NCBI GenBank assembly: GCA_000499405.2
Contig: HG738138.1
Span: 19,197,753 to 19,261,752 of the forward strand
Length of the DNA: 64,000 nucleotides
From: Onchocerca volvulus
Taxonomy: Eukaryota > Nematoda > Chromadorea > Rhabditida > Onchocercidae
Direction: 5' to 3'
In this document: positions 13,074 to 24,239 of the stretch, in pieces
Position numbering within the stretch: position 1 is the first letter of the stretch
How the letters are laid out: each line of letters starts with the position of its first letter
Made by a program: the position numbers and the translations under genes
Notes under the pieces: model-generated
What the model saw: only the letters and a program-made list of their open reading frames with translations
Databases searched by the model: none
What the model was told of the DNA's origin: nothing

Positions 13074-15093
13074 TAAATATAATTTTAAAAAAAGTGACGA
13101 TTTCAATAGCATGTTCAAGACGTCGACCATTTTTTCGTTTTCTAACATCTGTTCCATTATGATTCAATGACCAGAGGAAAAGAAATTACTGGAATTATGC
13201 ACTTTGCAACTCAGGTCACTCTACTGATCTTCATCTAATCATCGCAAAAATAGTCATCGGCAAATGACCCAACTATTCATCGATCACGAAGCAGCCCTTC
13301 CCTTTGGCTGGAGAAATGACATCTTCGCACAATCTGTTTCCTTTCTGTTTTCTCAGACAAAATTCCTATCTCTTTTTAACTTAATGGATCTTAGTCTTAA
13401 AAATTTTAAAATATTCCTTTTATAAGAGTAGAGAGATTGCTTTGAAAACTAGCAGGATCATAATTCTTGTTCTACAAATAGAAACCTAGGTCAAAAGCCT
13501 GCTATTTTATCAAATCGGCTTTAAGTTTAACAATTATTACTTAATTGCCTGCAGGACTTTTGGACCCAAGATATCGAATCTTCTGTATCATATAATACTA
13601 TTTCATTCATTAATATACAATCTTGTTTCGCGAAATCTCAAAGGTAATGTTATTTTGGAAAGCAATAAACTATTCAGAAGTATCCTTTTCTCTCACCACA
13701 AGAAGAGCGATTAATTTTTCAATTATTTAAAATATTAGAAATCTCGAGAGAATTTACGGTATCGATTGTTATGTTTGTTAAGTGGGAAAATTAATACTTC
13801 ATATGACTTAGTGTTGACAGTCTAAAAAAAAAAACGATACCAGCATGTCAACGATGTCGAAAATTTAAACCATAGAATTCTTCAATATTCATTGGTTGCA
13901 AATGTTAGGAACTTAAAATTATCTATGAGGACTGCAGGGAATGATTAAGAGCAGAAACGTGGTGCAGAAGTAAACAAATGGCAATAGTTGGAATGTTGTC
14001 GGATAAATTCGACAGCGATTAATATCAATCGACTATCTATAAAATCTATTAATTTAAAGTCAGTAGCTTTTGAAACTGCCAATTATATAATGAAAAATTT
14101 CAGAGATTGATTAGCAATAATCAAGAAGTAAACTTTAGAAACTAAACTTTAGAAACAAAAACCTAGATCATCGTTACTATGTGGATAACATATTGGGAGC
14201 TCCATGATAATGAAGTCGAAGAATAAACTCATTTTCTCGACAACATTTCTGCTTTGAATTTGCAAAACTTTGTCATACAAGTGATTTTATTCGAAATATT
14301 CCTTATACCGTTCAAAACAATTCATTGGCATATTTGCACCAAATGCGACTTGTATTTTCTGGATAGCTAAATTAGAATTGGTGGTCATCAGCAGGTGAAA
14401 TGGAAGGTATACGAATGATTGTCTATGCAAATTGTATGAAACAAGAACAATGGCTTATAGCTGCTGAATTGCAGATCTGTAGATCTCAAAATATTGCTAC
14501 AGAAAGATTTGTTTCCAATAACAGTCTGATGTTTGTGAATTGTTCTTTGTTTTTGCATTTCATCATTTATCTATAAAAATCTATTAATTTAAGATCAATT
14601 TCAATTTTAAAAAATCAATAATGCGAGAATTTTAAGCAGAAAACATTTTGAATTGCTATAAATGTAATATTGCAAATTAAATAAAATCAATCAGACCGAT
14701 TTGGCAATCAGGATTATGAGTTTCTTCAAAGCAATCCACTTATATCCGTAGTTGGTGTTGATATAATAACCACTAGCAGACGTTTTGCACGAAATTGTCT
14801 TTTATTTTATCTAAGAAATTTTATGAATCCTTCATGTTTTTACTTTACAAATTTCAAAAATAAAATTTATTTAGATTTATTGTCAAAACTGTTCTAATCA
14901 TTCAATGCAAAAGGAGCATTAATCGACTCAATTCTAACCTGTTTGCTGAGATTACCTCTTTTTTGATTTAATAATAACTTCGTCTGTAGTGTGACCTCTT
15001 TCTTCAGATCAGTCATTACCATCCTCCTTAATCTTTCTCTCTTTATGATTAAAGCAAATCGATATTAGCATTTCAGTTCTCATCCATTCCAAC

Positions 15094-15252
15094 ATGCTGA
15101 CTTTGCGATTTCTGTTGATTCTCAGCATTATACGAATCTCACAAACTTGCCTTCGAACGACTAAGCAACGTTTTTACGGTTTAAAAGATATTATTAGTGA
15201 ACTAAACAGTACGAAACATCCATACGAATATTATGAACGAAAACAGCTTTAA
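15094..15252 (+). CDS. Candidate small secreted peptide (52 codons)
   Basis: ATG at 15094 opens a 52-codon frame ending in TAA at 15250-15252. A consensus-like acceptor TTTCAG at 15071-15076 lies 17 bases upstream of the ATG, well placed for trans-splicing in a nematode. The product begins with a signal-peptide-like segment (MLTLRFLLILSII), followed by a polar tail ending YEYYERKQL. There is one Cys and no recognised family. It could be a complete small secreted peptide, or the first exon of a longer gene that includes the Cys-rich block at 15.5 kb; I could not find a splice that joins the two in phase with good donors. Short length makes chance a real alternative. Confidence 0.35.
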   Translation: MLTLRFLLILSIIRISQTCLRTTKQRFYGLKDIISELNSTKHPYEYYERKQL

Positions 15253-15513
15253 AATGAAGGTTAAGTTTCTTTTCTTGTTTATTTTGATATGTGATTAGAC
15301 AGGAACGACAAAATATTCTGAATCAGCATAGCATAAGGAAATATTTGGAGAATAGAAGACAAAGATGATATTGATGAGGAGGAAAAATCCAGATGGTCCT
15401 TGATATTACTGAGAGCAATACAAATGCTTTCGTTGTGCTACTCTTAAAAATCTGTAATCGTACTTTATGCTGTTTCAGTGAAAAATGTAATGATCACAGT
15501 ATACCAGTGATAG

Positions 15514-15780
15514 AAGTGGTATGATAAGAATTGTTATTGTTATGATGCTAACGTTAATGCTAGCGATAATGATATGATAATTATAGCATGTCATTCGTGC
15601 CCGGAATATAAATCTTCTGACTGCGCAACCTTCAAAAAAGGTTTGCGATGTATGAAATCCAAAGCATGGTATTATCATGATAGTTATTGTTTGTCTGCTC
15701 AATTCGCTTGCAATCGTAGTTTCCTGCTTTGCAAAGACGAGAGAATGAATTACCAAGGACCATATTGCAAAGGACCACAT
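15514..15780 (+). CDS. Candidate Cys-rich exon, family unknown
   Basis: The frame is open from 15514 and its 15586-15780 part is unusually Cys- and aromatic-rich: CHSCPEYKSSDC, GLRCM, KAWYYHDSYC, QFACNRSFLLCK, GPYCKGPHC. Ten or more Cys within ~65 residues is far above background here and suggests a secreted disulfide-rich domain. The frame continues beyond 15780 but loses this character, so the coding part probably ends there. A strong acceptor CTGTTTCAG ends at 15479 and a weaker ATTATAG ends at 15591; an in-phase gene model was not settled. A hydrophobic reading frame (MIRIVIVMMLTLMLAIMI) lies just upstream in another frame, as if a signal peptide had been frame-shifted away. Confidence 0.35.
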
Positions 15781-15799
15781 TGTAGGATGGTTCTAATCA

Positions 15800-17395
15800 T
15801 GAATGGGAATCTTAATAAAGTCGTCTCCAAAAACAGTAAATTCTTTCAAATTTTGAAATGTTTGGAGATTTCACGAAATCTTTTCCAAAAATATGAAAAT
15901 AGAAAAAACATTGTAATCTTACTTCATTTTTTAGTAGCGATTATGCAGATCCAAACGAGGATAATAAAAGCACTAAACTTACGGTGTACATCTGTTACAT
16001 AGATTGAATGGAAGTGTTCAACGTTTTCCTATACGAGAATTTAATGATCTTATCCGTGAAAATCTACACTGCATGACTGATCAACGATGGTACTACAGAT
16101 CTAATTATCTGCTCATTATCTTTCGAACTGACCAGATTTTCTGCTTATAGCTGCACTCGATGAGTATTTCACATGTGCAGTGCATTTTTGATAAAAGTTA
16201 TACTAATTGAAGCAATTGCTATAGATTGAATAATTCCTTACGATCAGCGACAAACTATTAATTAAAAAATCCAAATGTTAAATCAGTAAATGATAACGAT
16301 TTTTTTTTATTCACTGATTTGAGAATTGTGCATTTACCATCTCATTGCAGAGTTAATACGGTATTAGTATCTACATTGGCAGAATTTTGCATTTTAAATC
16401 CATATTCTGTTTATCGAGTTTGAAGTTTACTTTTTAAAAGCTCTTGAATTACATTTTCCATTTTCGTTTTCGAAATTTTACTAATTTGATAAAATTTATG
16501 ACTTATTTTCAGTAAAATTATATCTTTTGAGCAAATGTTGAATTGTTTTTGAACATATTAATTCTTTTTATTTCGTCACTTACTCGGTGTATCCGACCTG
16601 TAATTAACGATTAAATTCAACTTTACATTTCACTTGAAAACATATCGATTCATTTGTGTATATGACCGTTCGAAAAGATCAGTTTTAGCATTTCGATGAG
16701 TAGGGGAGATAGTGAGGGTCCTCGTAATCAGCGAAGTGTTCTGCTATATTTGTGTCACTTCCAGAGTTTTATCGAGTAAGGGATTATTGATGTCACTGAG
16801 AATTCAAACAATGCCAGTTCTATGCATATAAACAGAGCGATACTGGGAATGAAGTAATCTGTTCAGATAAGTTGTGGTAACATTGCAAAATTTAGTTCAC
16901 TGCAGGACGGAACTGAATATATTAAACGAAATGAAATGAAGCAAACTGGTGAATATATTAGAGTGGCATGCTTTAAAATATTTATGGGTAGGTGTTGTGT
17001 CGTAGTGTAGCAATGGCAAACAGTTTTGATGCAAATGTATCTGAGCTATCCATCAAATTCTATGTGTAGCTAACAGGTGGTCAAATAACGTAGGGAATAG
17101 GCGATGGAATTATGGAATAATGATAGAAAATATTTACGTTTCGCTAATCTCTGTCGTGACGGATTTTGGCAGTACTTCGTCACCAGCTACTGCACATTTC
17201 AAATCCTTTAAAGTAACAAATTTTGAATAAAGGAAATTGATGATCGATAATCGGAATTAACGAATTAATTAATTAACTCCTTTCCAAATATTTTTAATCT
17301 TTCAACTTCCTATAAAACATTTTCACTAGCTACTCTTACAATGTTACAGATTTGAATTGATTAAAACATAAAATGCTCCATCATTCGATGGGATA
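15800..17395. other. Intergenic, no gene seen
   Basis: AT-rich sequence downstream of the Cys-rich block and of the 3' end of the minus-strand kinase. I see no exons, RNA genes or repeats in it. Confidence 0.5.
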
Positions 17396-20300
17396 CTATA
17401 GGAATAAAAGAACTGTGAAATTGAAATAAACAGACACTTTTTCAGAGAGGACTTTAATGCGTTGCCCGTTACGCCTAGTATGTGGATCGAATAATTCATT
17501 GAAATAACTGTTTTCAAGAAAACGTGGACCAGATAAACGGCTAATTGGATCATACACGAGCACTTGAGCTAATAAATAAAGTGCATCGTGATCAGCGTCT
17601 TTTATTAACTATAAAATGTTTGAATTGCATTTTGAAAATTGTAAGCATTAATTAATTACTCTTAAAAACCTACCATTTTCTGAAATAATTCCCGTATTTC
17701 TTAAATCCCTAACTTCTTAATCTAAGATATAATTTGAAATTTATACAAAATATACCTTTTTGAAACCATGAGAATTTCGTTTCTTCGTAATCTAAAAATC
17801 TGACCGGTTAAGGAATATGGAATAAAATTAAAATAAATCAGTTTATAGTATCAGTTGTTTTTTCGAGGAACAAGCTGAATTAATAGATGAAACAAATTAA
17901 CTGAGGATAATTGCAGTGAACTAAATAATGAAAAAATGGCTAAATTGCAAAGCAAGAAAATAGTTTTCATACGATATGACATGAAAAAATGAATGATCTA
18001 TCACCGTATAACAAGAAAACCAATAGTGCTAGGACTTTTTAGGATCAAGTGAAGTATCAAAACAGCATTTGATCGAACAGATCAGACCCTGATAACTTCT
18101 GCTTATAAAATCTCTATAAGAAAAGCACCACACAACATGTCTATTCTGTATCAATTTGGAAGGATGTTTTCATTTCATAAACGATTCAGAAACAAACATC
18201 ATCACGAAAATCATCGCTTTCGAGAACTTCAGTAGTCGCTCGCATCGCTGTGATATCATGTGAACTTGGATAACCCAAAATGTTGATCACAAGCTACAAA
18301 TGGCAATATTATACGATAATTTCATGCAATCTATATAGTTCATTAGAAAACATAACCTGAAGCTGGTGATGGGTAGTTCGTCCGGGAAATAGAACGTGAT
18401 TTTTCAACAGTTCGCCGAAAACACAACCACACGACCATCGATCTAAAAAGGAATTTTATAAAAATTAAGAGGAAGCTGATTCATACTGAACGAACTATTA
18501 GTTGAATAATCATTAAGCTAAACAATAGTCTTTTCTTGTCGTCAATTTGCTTTATGCAACTTGTAAAGTTGTTGGCTAGATTTGTTAGCAATGCAGGCAC
18601 TTTTGTGAAAGGCATTGCTTATAAATTCCTAGAAGGCATACAAGCATCTAACCAAATAAATACGAATTTTGGTGAGGAAAAACAGGAACCATTACCAATT
18701 TCGCATCGGTATTGAACAGAACCTAGGATGAGTTCTGGTGCGCGATAATATCTGGTCACGTGATAATGATATGATGTCGTTTTTTCGTGCATTATCTGTA
18801 AATTGATGGAATTTATCCAGACAATACTTTAGAAATATTTGTGGACAAACTATTTTCCTTCAGGTCGCATAATAACTAACTTTAGAAGATCCAAAATCGG
18901 AAATTTTGAGCATTCCACTTTTATGGTCCACCAATAAATTTTGTGGCTTTATGTCTCTGTGACAGACATTGTTCTGCAATAAAAAACATCAAATACCTTT
19001 TGATTGAGTTGGAATTTACTGAGATATTTTCGCTCATAAATTGTTGAAAAAGAACTTTTTCCAAATGTGCCTGTCCGCGGAATAGTTGCCAAATATACAA
19101 TTTGACGTCCAAAATGCTTAGAGGACCGTATCTTTCTCGAACTTCATGTAAATTCATTGGGAAAAAGTCAAATACCAATGCCGTACATATCTGCAAAGTC
19201 AGTCAAGCTATTTTCTGGAAGATAGTTGAACAAGTAGACAGAGAAAGCATTACATCTATTTCGTAGAAAAGATAATTAACCAATCTGAGATTAAAAATTG
19301 TGAATGTGTTTTACAGCAAAACGAGAAATTTTCCAAGAAGATCAGAAGTTTAAATCAAGAAATGGACAAACCTTCTGGTCAGGATATGATTGACTGAATT
19401 TATATAACAATCGAATGATGTTTTTGTGATGGAAGCGGTTCAACATCGTTAAAATTTGCACTTCCATTGATTTCTGATTTGCTAAAAGTTGTAAGACGAA
19501 CTTTTCAAGAGAATTTGAATAATTCAATATAAATTTCTGTTTTCATATCATAAGATAGTTTCTAAAGATCCTAGCGAAACGTACAATATAACAATCAGCA
19601 GAACTAATTAAACTTTTGTGAAAAATAGTACTGGATTCTTTTTTCTGTATCAGTCGAAATTTTTGGTTTCAGACTTCAATGTTTTTTCCATAAAAGCCAC
19701 AAAAAGTCTTGCTTTGCATCATTAATTTAGTAGTAGAAGGAACAAAATTTCTGCATATTTTTTTTTTCTTCAAAAAACTACATGGTTTGAAAATAACTTG
19801 TTGGACTTTCAGAAAATAAGATTCTCATGCTGCTAAATTCAAAGTCCTTTTTGCACATCCAGCCATAAAAATCAAAAAACTAGAAAACCATAGTTGATTT
19901 CTCCGGAATTTGTGGATTAGAGGAAGAATATCTTTTTGGGCTATTAGATAATCAGAGTTGTTCAGGACTTAGTTATTATCCTTTCGGAAAAAGTCATTTT
20001 TTACGCAAAATTTCAAAATTGCAGCGAACTATGAAAAGCTAAGAAAAGAGCGGACAACTATTGAGCATGAATCAAACGTGATAACTTTCTTATTAAAAAT
20101 TAACAGCTTTGGAATATTTGCTAAAAAATTGGCGATTTTCTTTTGGGAATTTTCCCAACTTTCGTATATATTTCATGCTTTTTTGTCTTGTTCGTTAATT
20201 TACTTCACAAATTTTCATTAAATTAATGGATAATTTAAGAGAAATAAAGTCAAGCTTCTGATCTCGTCAACAATAGCCTTCAATTTCGACAACAACAAGT

Positions 20301-20688
20301 TTCTAATCATTCACTATATACATTTTTCATTTTCGTTGTGATTTAATTCATCTCACTACTTAAAAAATTAGCTCACATTGATCTGACCATGATTTTTTGA
20401 TAGCAATCAATCGATGCTGTGGTTGCCTGAGCAATCCTTTGTAAACATTTGAAAAGATTCCATTCGAGAACAAGTGAAGATCTTCCATTACTAGTTCAAC
20501 CTGATTCTAAAAGCTCAACAATGGAGAAACAGCTATGATGTTCGATTCAATGCAATCTCAAAAAATACGAACACTGAAATTAAAACTGATTACTGGTAAT
20601 TCTCTAAGATCTAAATTGAAGCAATTCAATGAAAAACCGTTTCGCGTGTCCCAAATTCTTCAGCAGTCTGCTTGACCACATGAGCCAT
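17396..20688 (-). CDS. Divergent GSK3-like serine/threonine protein kinase
   Basis: Exons (minus): 20688-20638, 20506-20377, 19481-19372, 19190-19056, 18973-18881, 18795-18696, 18442-18357, 18293-18198, 17608-17396; roughly 340 residues. Start [13 protein letters not shown] follows TTCTCAG, a likely trans-splice acceptor. Visible kinase parts: phosphate loop [11 protein letters not shown] (residues ~31-41), VAIK lysine in IAIKK (~54), HRDIKPQN (~147), SDFGSSK (~167), activation segment [11 protein letters not shown] with the GSK3-type tyrosine, [13 protein letters not shown], and a C-lobe ending FNF, close to the GSK3 'LFNF' end. The glycine loop keeps only one canonical Gly. One junction is unresolved: between 18198 and 17608 a small exon (about 17700-17674) may be needed, or a few residues are missing relative to GSK3. 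Upstream on the same strand lies the PP1-like gene. Nematodes carry several GSK3-like paralogs used in the male germline; that role here is inference. Confidence 0.85.
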
Positions 20689-20699
20689 TGCCTTGGCTG

Positions 20700-22133
20700 A
20701 GAAGGAGAAAATGAATAAAAAGAATAATCAGCCTTGTGATTGCCATTTAAATACTGCTCACTTCCTTTGCATATATTAGGAATTTAATAGAAGACATTGA
20801 GTCTAATACGTTGGATTCACTTTTGTGTAAAATGATAATTATCCAAACTTTAAATTTGCGATTAAAATTTTAGGTCAATTAGGATACAGAGTAAAACTGC
20901 TAGCTTTTCAATGCATTCAAACTTGAATGCATTTAAACTATTCATGGAATTTTATCCTTTGATTAGTAATTAGTTTATTTCGAAGAATTATTTGAAAGAT
21001 GAAATGCAACAGTAGATCTAAGATTGCTTATATGGACATACGCCAAGAAGCTTATCGTTTGTTAGGCATAGCAAATACCAAAAGGAGGCATAGAAAAAAG
21101 GTATAGAAAAAAAAAAACAAAAACAAAAACAAAGCGCATGAGCGATTTTTCTGGATTTGATTCAGTTTAAATCAAAATAAATAAAGAACCACGAAGACCC
21201 TTCGTGTGGGCAATCGAACAGAAATTTGCAGTTTTGTTATTTTATCATTTCTTACATCTTTCATTAATATTTCTGCACAATTCCATTAGAATCAATAATG
21301 AAACTAATAGTAATCAATGAGACAATATTCTGTCTGAATAAATAGAGAGTCATTTGTAAGTACAGTTTTTACACATTCCGAAGGATAAGATGGGAAAAGT
21401 AAGGATTAAGAGATCCAAATGAAGATGATGAATTTCCAGCATGAAGTTTAACATTTCAATAACACCAAAAGTTCCAAGTACCATCAATTACTTCTGAAAT
21501 AGATTAACATTACAATTACAACAATGCATAGTGCTTTCATCAATCACAAACTACGGAATTTATTAATTTTGAAGTCTTCGAGCCACAATAGCCAAGTTGC
21601 CCGTTCTCAGCCTGACTCGAAAGATTATCAATGCCTTGTTTTTAACTTATTTATGAGGGAAAATAGTAGAAAAAGAACCATTTCTGTTCCTTTCATTTAA
21701 TTTCAAAGTATAATTTCATTCATGACAACGTATAGTACTCTTCCAAGATTACGTGAGCGACACGGGGAAGACGGGAAAGTCAGGGAGATTTATGGGCATG
21801 TTTTATTGCCAAAATAACCCAAACGCTTTATTTATCCATTAAAATATCCTTTAAATCTTATTTTCATTCAATATTACTAAACTTTTCAATTATATTCTTC
21901 TCCTCCTCTTTCTCTCCTCATTTTTCTTCCCAGCAGCCTTACTAACATTTCCCCTTTTTTCTTCTTTTTCGTCCTTCTTATTATTTTCTGTTTTGTTATT
22001 TTTTCCTCTTCCACTCACTTCCTCTACTTTCAACCTGGCAGTTTCCACTTCCTCGCTTCCTCCGCTCTGAAAAAATTTCAAATTTCTCTCTTTGCAGGAT
22101 ATTTTCATGATGGACGAATGTAATTAGTGTGGT
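20700..22133. other. Spacer between the PP1-like and GSK3-like genes
   Basis: About 1.4 kb. The minus strand near 22108-21890 is a purine-rich (AG) tract whose reading frame would be Lys/Glu-rich; this looks like simple sequence rather than a conserved exon. No other gene is seen. Confidence 0.5.
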
Positions 22134-24235
22134 TTATCTGAGATATGCTTTAGGAGAAACACAGGCTAATACTGGGCAAATTGGCCTGGCGGGACGCGAA
22201 CCTGTTGAAACTTTATCCGGAATTTCCATTACTAAAACGCTTATGCGAATGATGAAAATTTTTAAAAAATTGTAGAAATTAATTTGATCAAGCATGGAAT
22301 AGATTACCGAGAGTCTAACGAGACAGCTTAACATCGCTAACCTCTCAACACGCATATTTCCGATAATTTATATCGATAATGGATTTAGACAAAGATACGA
22401 GGCTATCAGTAAACCTGTGAACTATCGTCGATACAAACAACAGCTCTTGCGTTATTGAATTGTCCGGCATAATTTGGGGCAGAAAATATTGTAATTAACT
22501 TTTTGCCTACCATCAGTTCATATCCATGTACGACCTAAAAACTTTCTTCAGTGTCTTTAGGAAAAATTTCGATAGGATGTGTTAGTTGAGATATTCTAGT
22601 AAAAAGACAGTACTTATATATCCCCTTCATATTCAAATAATAAAAGTTTTATGTTATCTGATGAGCTCTAATGATGAGATCAATTTTCAGCAATTTGTAG
22701 GCGGAAAGCAAGACACCTCTACCGGATGAATAACTGAGATCGCATGCAGAATAGAACCATCCATCTCTTTTATTTGTCGAATCTGACCAAATCAAATCGA
22801 TCAACAATCCACGATCCTGCAGTGTGATTTACGTTGTATTTTGAGTTAACAATTCATACAATCTCGAATATACCACGAACACTACAAATGCATTAGTAAT
22901 TGTTAGCTGGACACTTACCAGTGGTTCGCAAGGATGTTTAATTTGGCGGATTTGCTCGAGACTGGTTAGGTGCGGTGATAGGCCACCATGCATGCAAGGA
23001 ACACGTTTGGAGATGAGTCCAGCCATAAGCATACGGTTGGAAAATGACTGGAAATCCCGCCATAAATCAACTCTAAAATATTCTGGAATTTGTATTATTT
23101 TAAAAAACTTGTAGATGCAAATTACCAACTTTTTCACAGATGAAACTGTCAGAATATTTGCAATTAAAGCCATTAAATAGCGCACTTGTATTTGAGCGCG
23201 CATTCATTGTAGAAGCCATATATGCGATTTACTGCCGGGGTCTCGTGGTTGCTTCGAAGCAAATAAATGCAGTCTCGATATTTCACTTTCAAACATAGTA
23301 GATAAATTATTGTTTCGATGGATTGCGGCCCGCGATCAACATAATCCCCCAAGAAAATCATTTTGACATCTGGCACTTTGCCGATCATTCCAAATAATTT
23401 ATGCATATCCTATATTGTATTTTAAGTTTAATTACGGTTAAATTTAAGATTCAGACGGTTCAAAATGTTAGATCACAGTAGATGAGCAATCAGCAGAAGA
23501 TCACTTCTGTGTCTTGAATAGAGTCCTTTGAATTTTTTTTCTCTCAATTCTTAAAATATATATTCTCTCTAAAAAATCTTGAATGAATAAGATAATACGT
23601 TTGTCTCATTTTGAACTTTATCACATATATGCATCTGTTCGATTCTTAAGAATAATTTGAAAATGCAAGAGGTCATCAAGTTTGCTCACTTCGTATTGAC
23701 CATGGATATCGCCAACAACCTTGACTGGCACTTCAACGTCAACCGACGCACCGTCTTCCACTATCATTCGCGAAGCTGTGGACGTTAATGCTAATATTTC
23801 TTCTAACATTGTTTTTTGATTCATTTGAATTTCCTAAAGATTTTTGATTCAATTCCCAGTGAGACTTCCAGGTAGCCACGTGTTTGTGCAACAATTAACT
23901 TGTAAAGTGAGTTGTTTTGATTTTGAGCGTTGCTGATTCTTGCGGATAATAAGCAAAAAATATTGTTTCAAAAACATAGTACCAAACAGAAGAGAATTAG
24001 GCGACAAATTCAAGAAATCTGTACAAGGAACTATATACACATTATGTATCAAAGCACTGCTGATTATTATGTTCTAAGATGTGCAGGTTTCGTAACTTTT
24101 TTAGCCAAAACATGCCCATAAGAGGATGGAGTACTCAATCTGATCACGGCAAATTGAATTTACTTTTTTGGTACCCATTTCTTCAAGTATAGATATTATT
24201 TTATCTAGCATTTCTGTTGTAACGTCTGCAGCCAT
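22134..24235 (-). CDS. PP1-type serine/threonine phosphatase catalytic subunit paralog, possibly decaying
   Basis: Exons (minus): 24235-24164, 23833-23690, 23409-23186, 23072-22919, 22816-22658, 22534-22423, 22231-22134; about 320 residues, matching PP1 (~325). Start MAADVTTEMLDKIISILEEMG resembles the PP1 N-terminal helix. Metal and catalytic motifs: GDIHGQ (~65-70), GDYVDRG (~93-99), RSNHE (~124-128), MHGGLSP, LIWSD, IIRAHQ, VVHGYE, SAPNYAGQFNN. Two oddities: the invariant RGNHE is RSNHE, and the intron after RAHQ starts with AT rather than GT (CATCAG|ATAACA at 22657-22656) although its acceptor TTTTAG|GTC is good. If that intron is not removed, the protein stops two codons later. The last exon (GSRPARPICP...) is weakly supported. 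PP1 dephosphorylates Ser/Thr substrates chosen by regulatory subunits; nematodes have many PP1 paralogs, several sperm-specific. Confidence 0.85.
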
Positions 24236-24239
24236 CGTT

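Larger units (their letters stand above)
9949..15069. other. Intergenic, gene-poor, two perfect hairpins
   Basis: Five kilobases with no supportable gene. Short ORFs exist but have AT-rich, simple-sequence composition. The only structures are the inverted repeats at 10719-10750 and 13038-13073, listed separately. Confidence 0.55.

Noticed and set aside
21890..22108. Lys/Glu-rich minus-strand frame as the C-terminal exon of the PP1-like gene
   Set aside because: It reflects a purine-rich simple tract; the exon at 22231-22134 fits the splice phase better.
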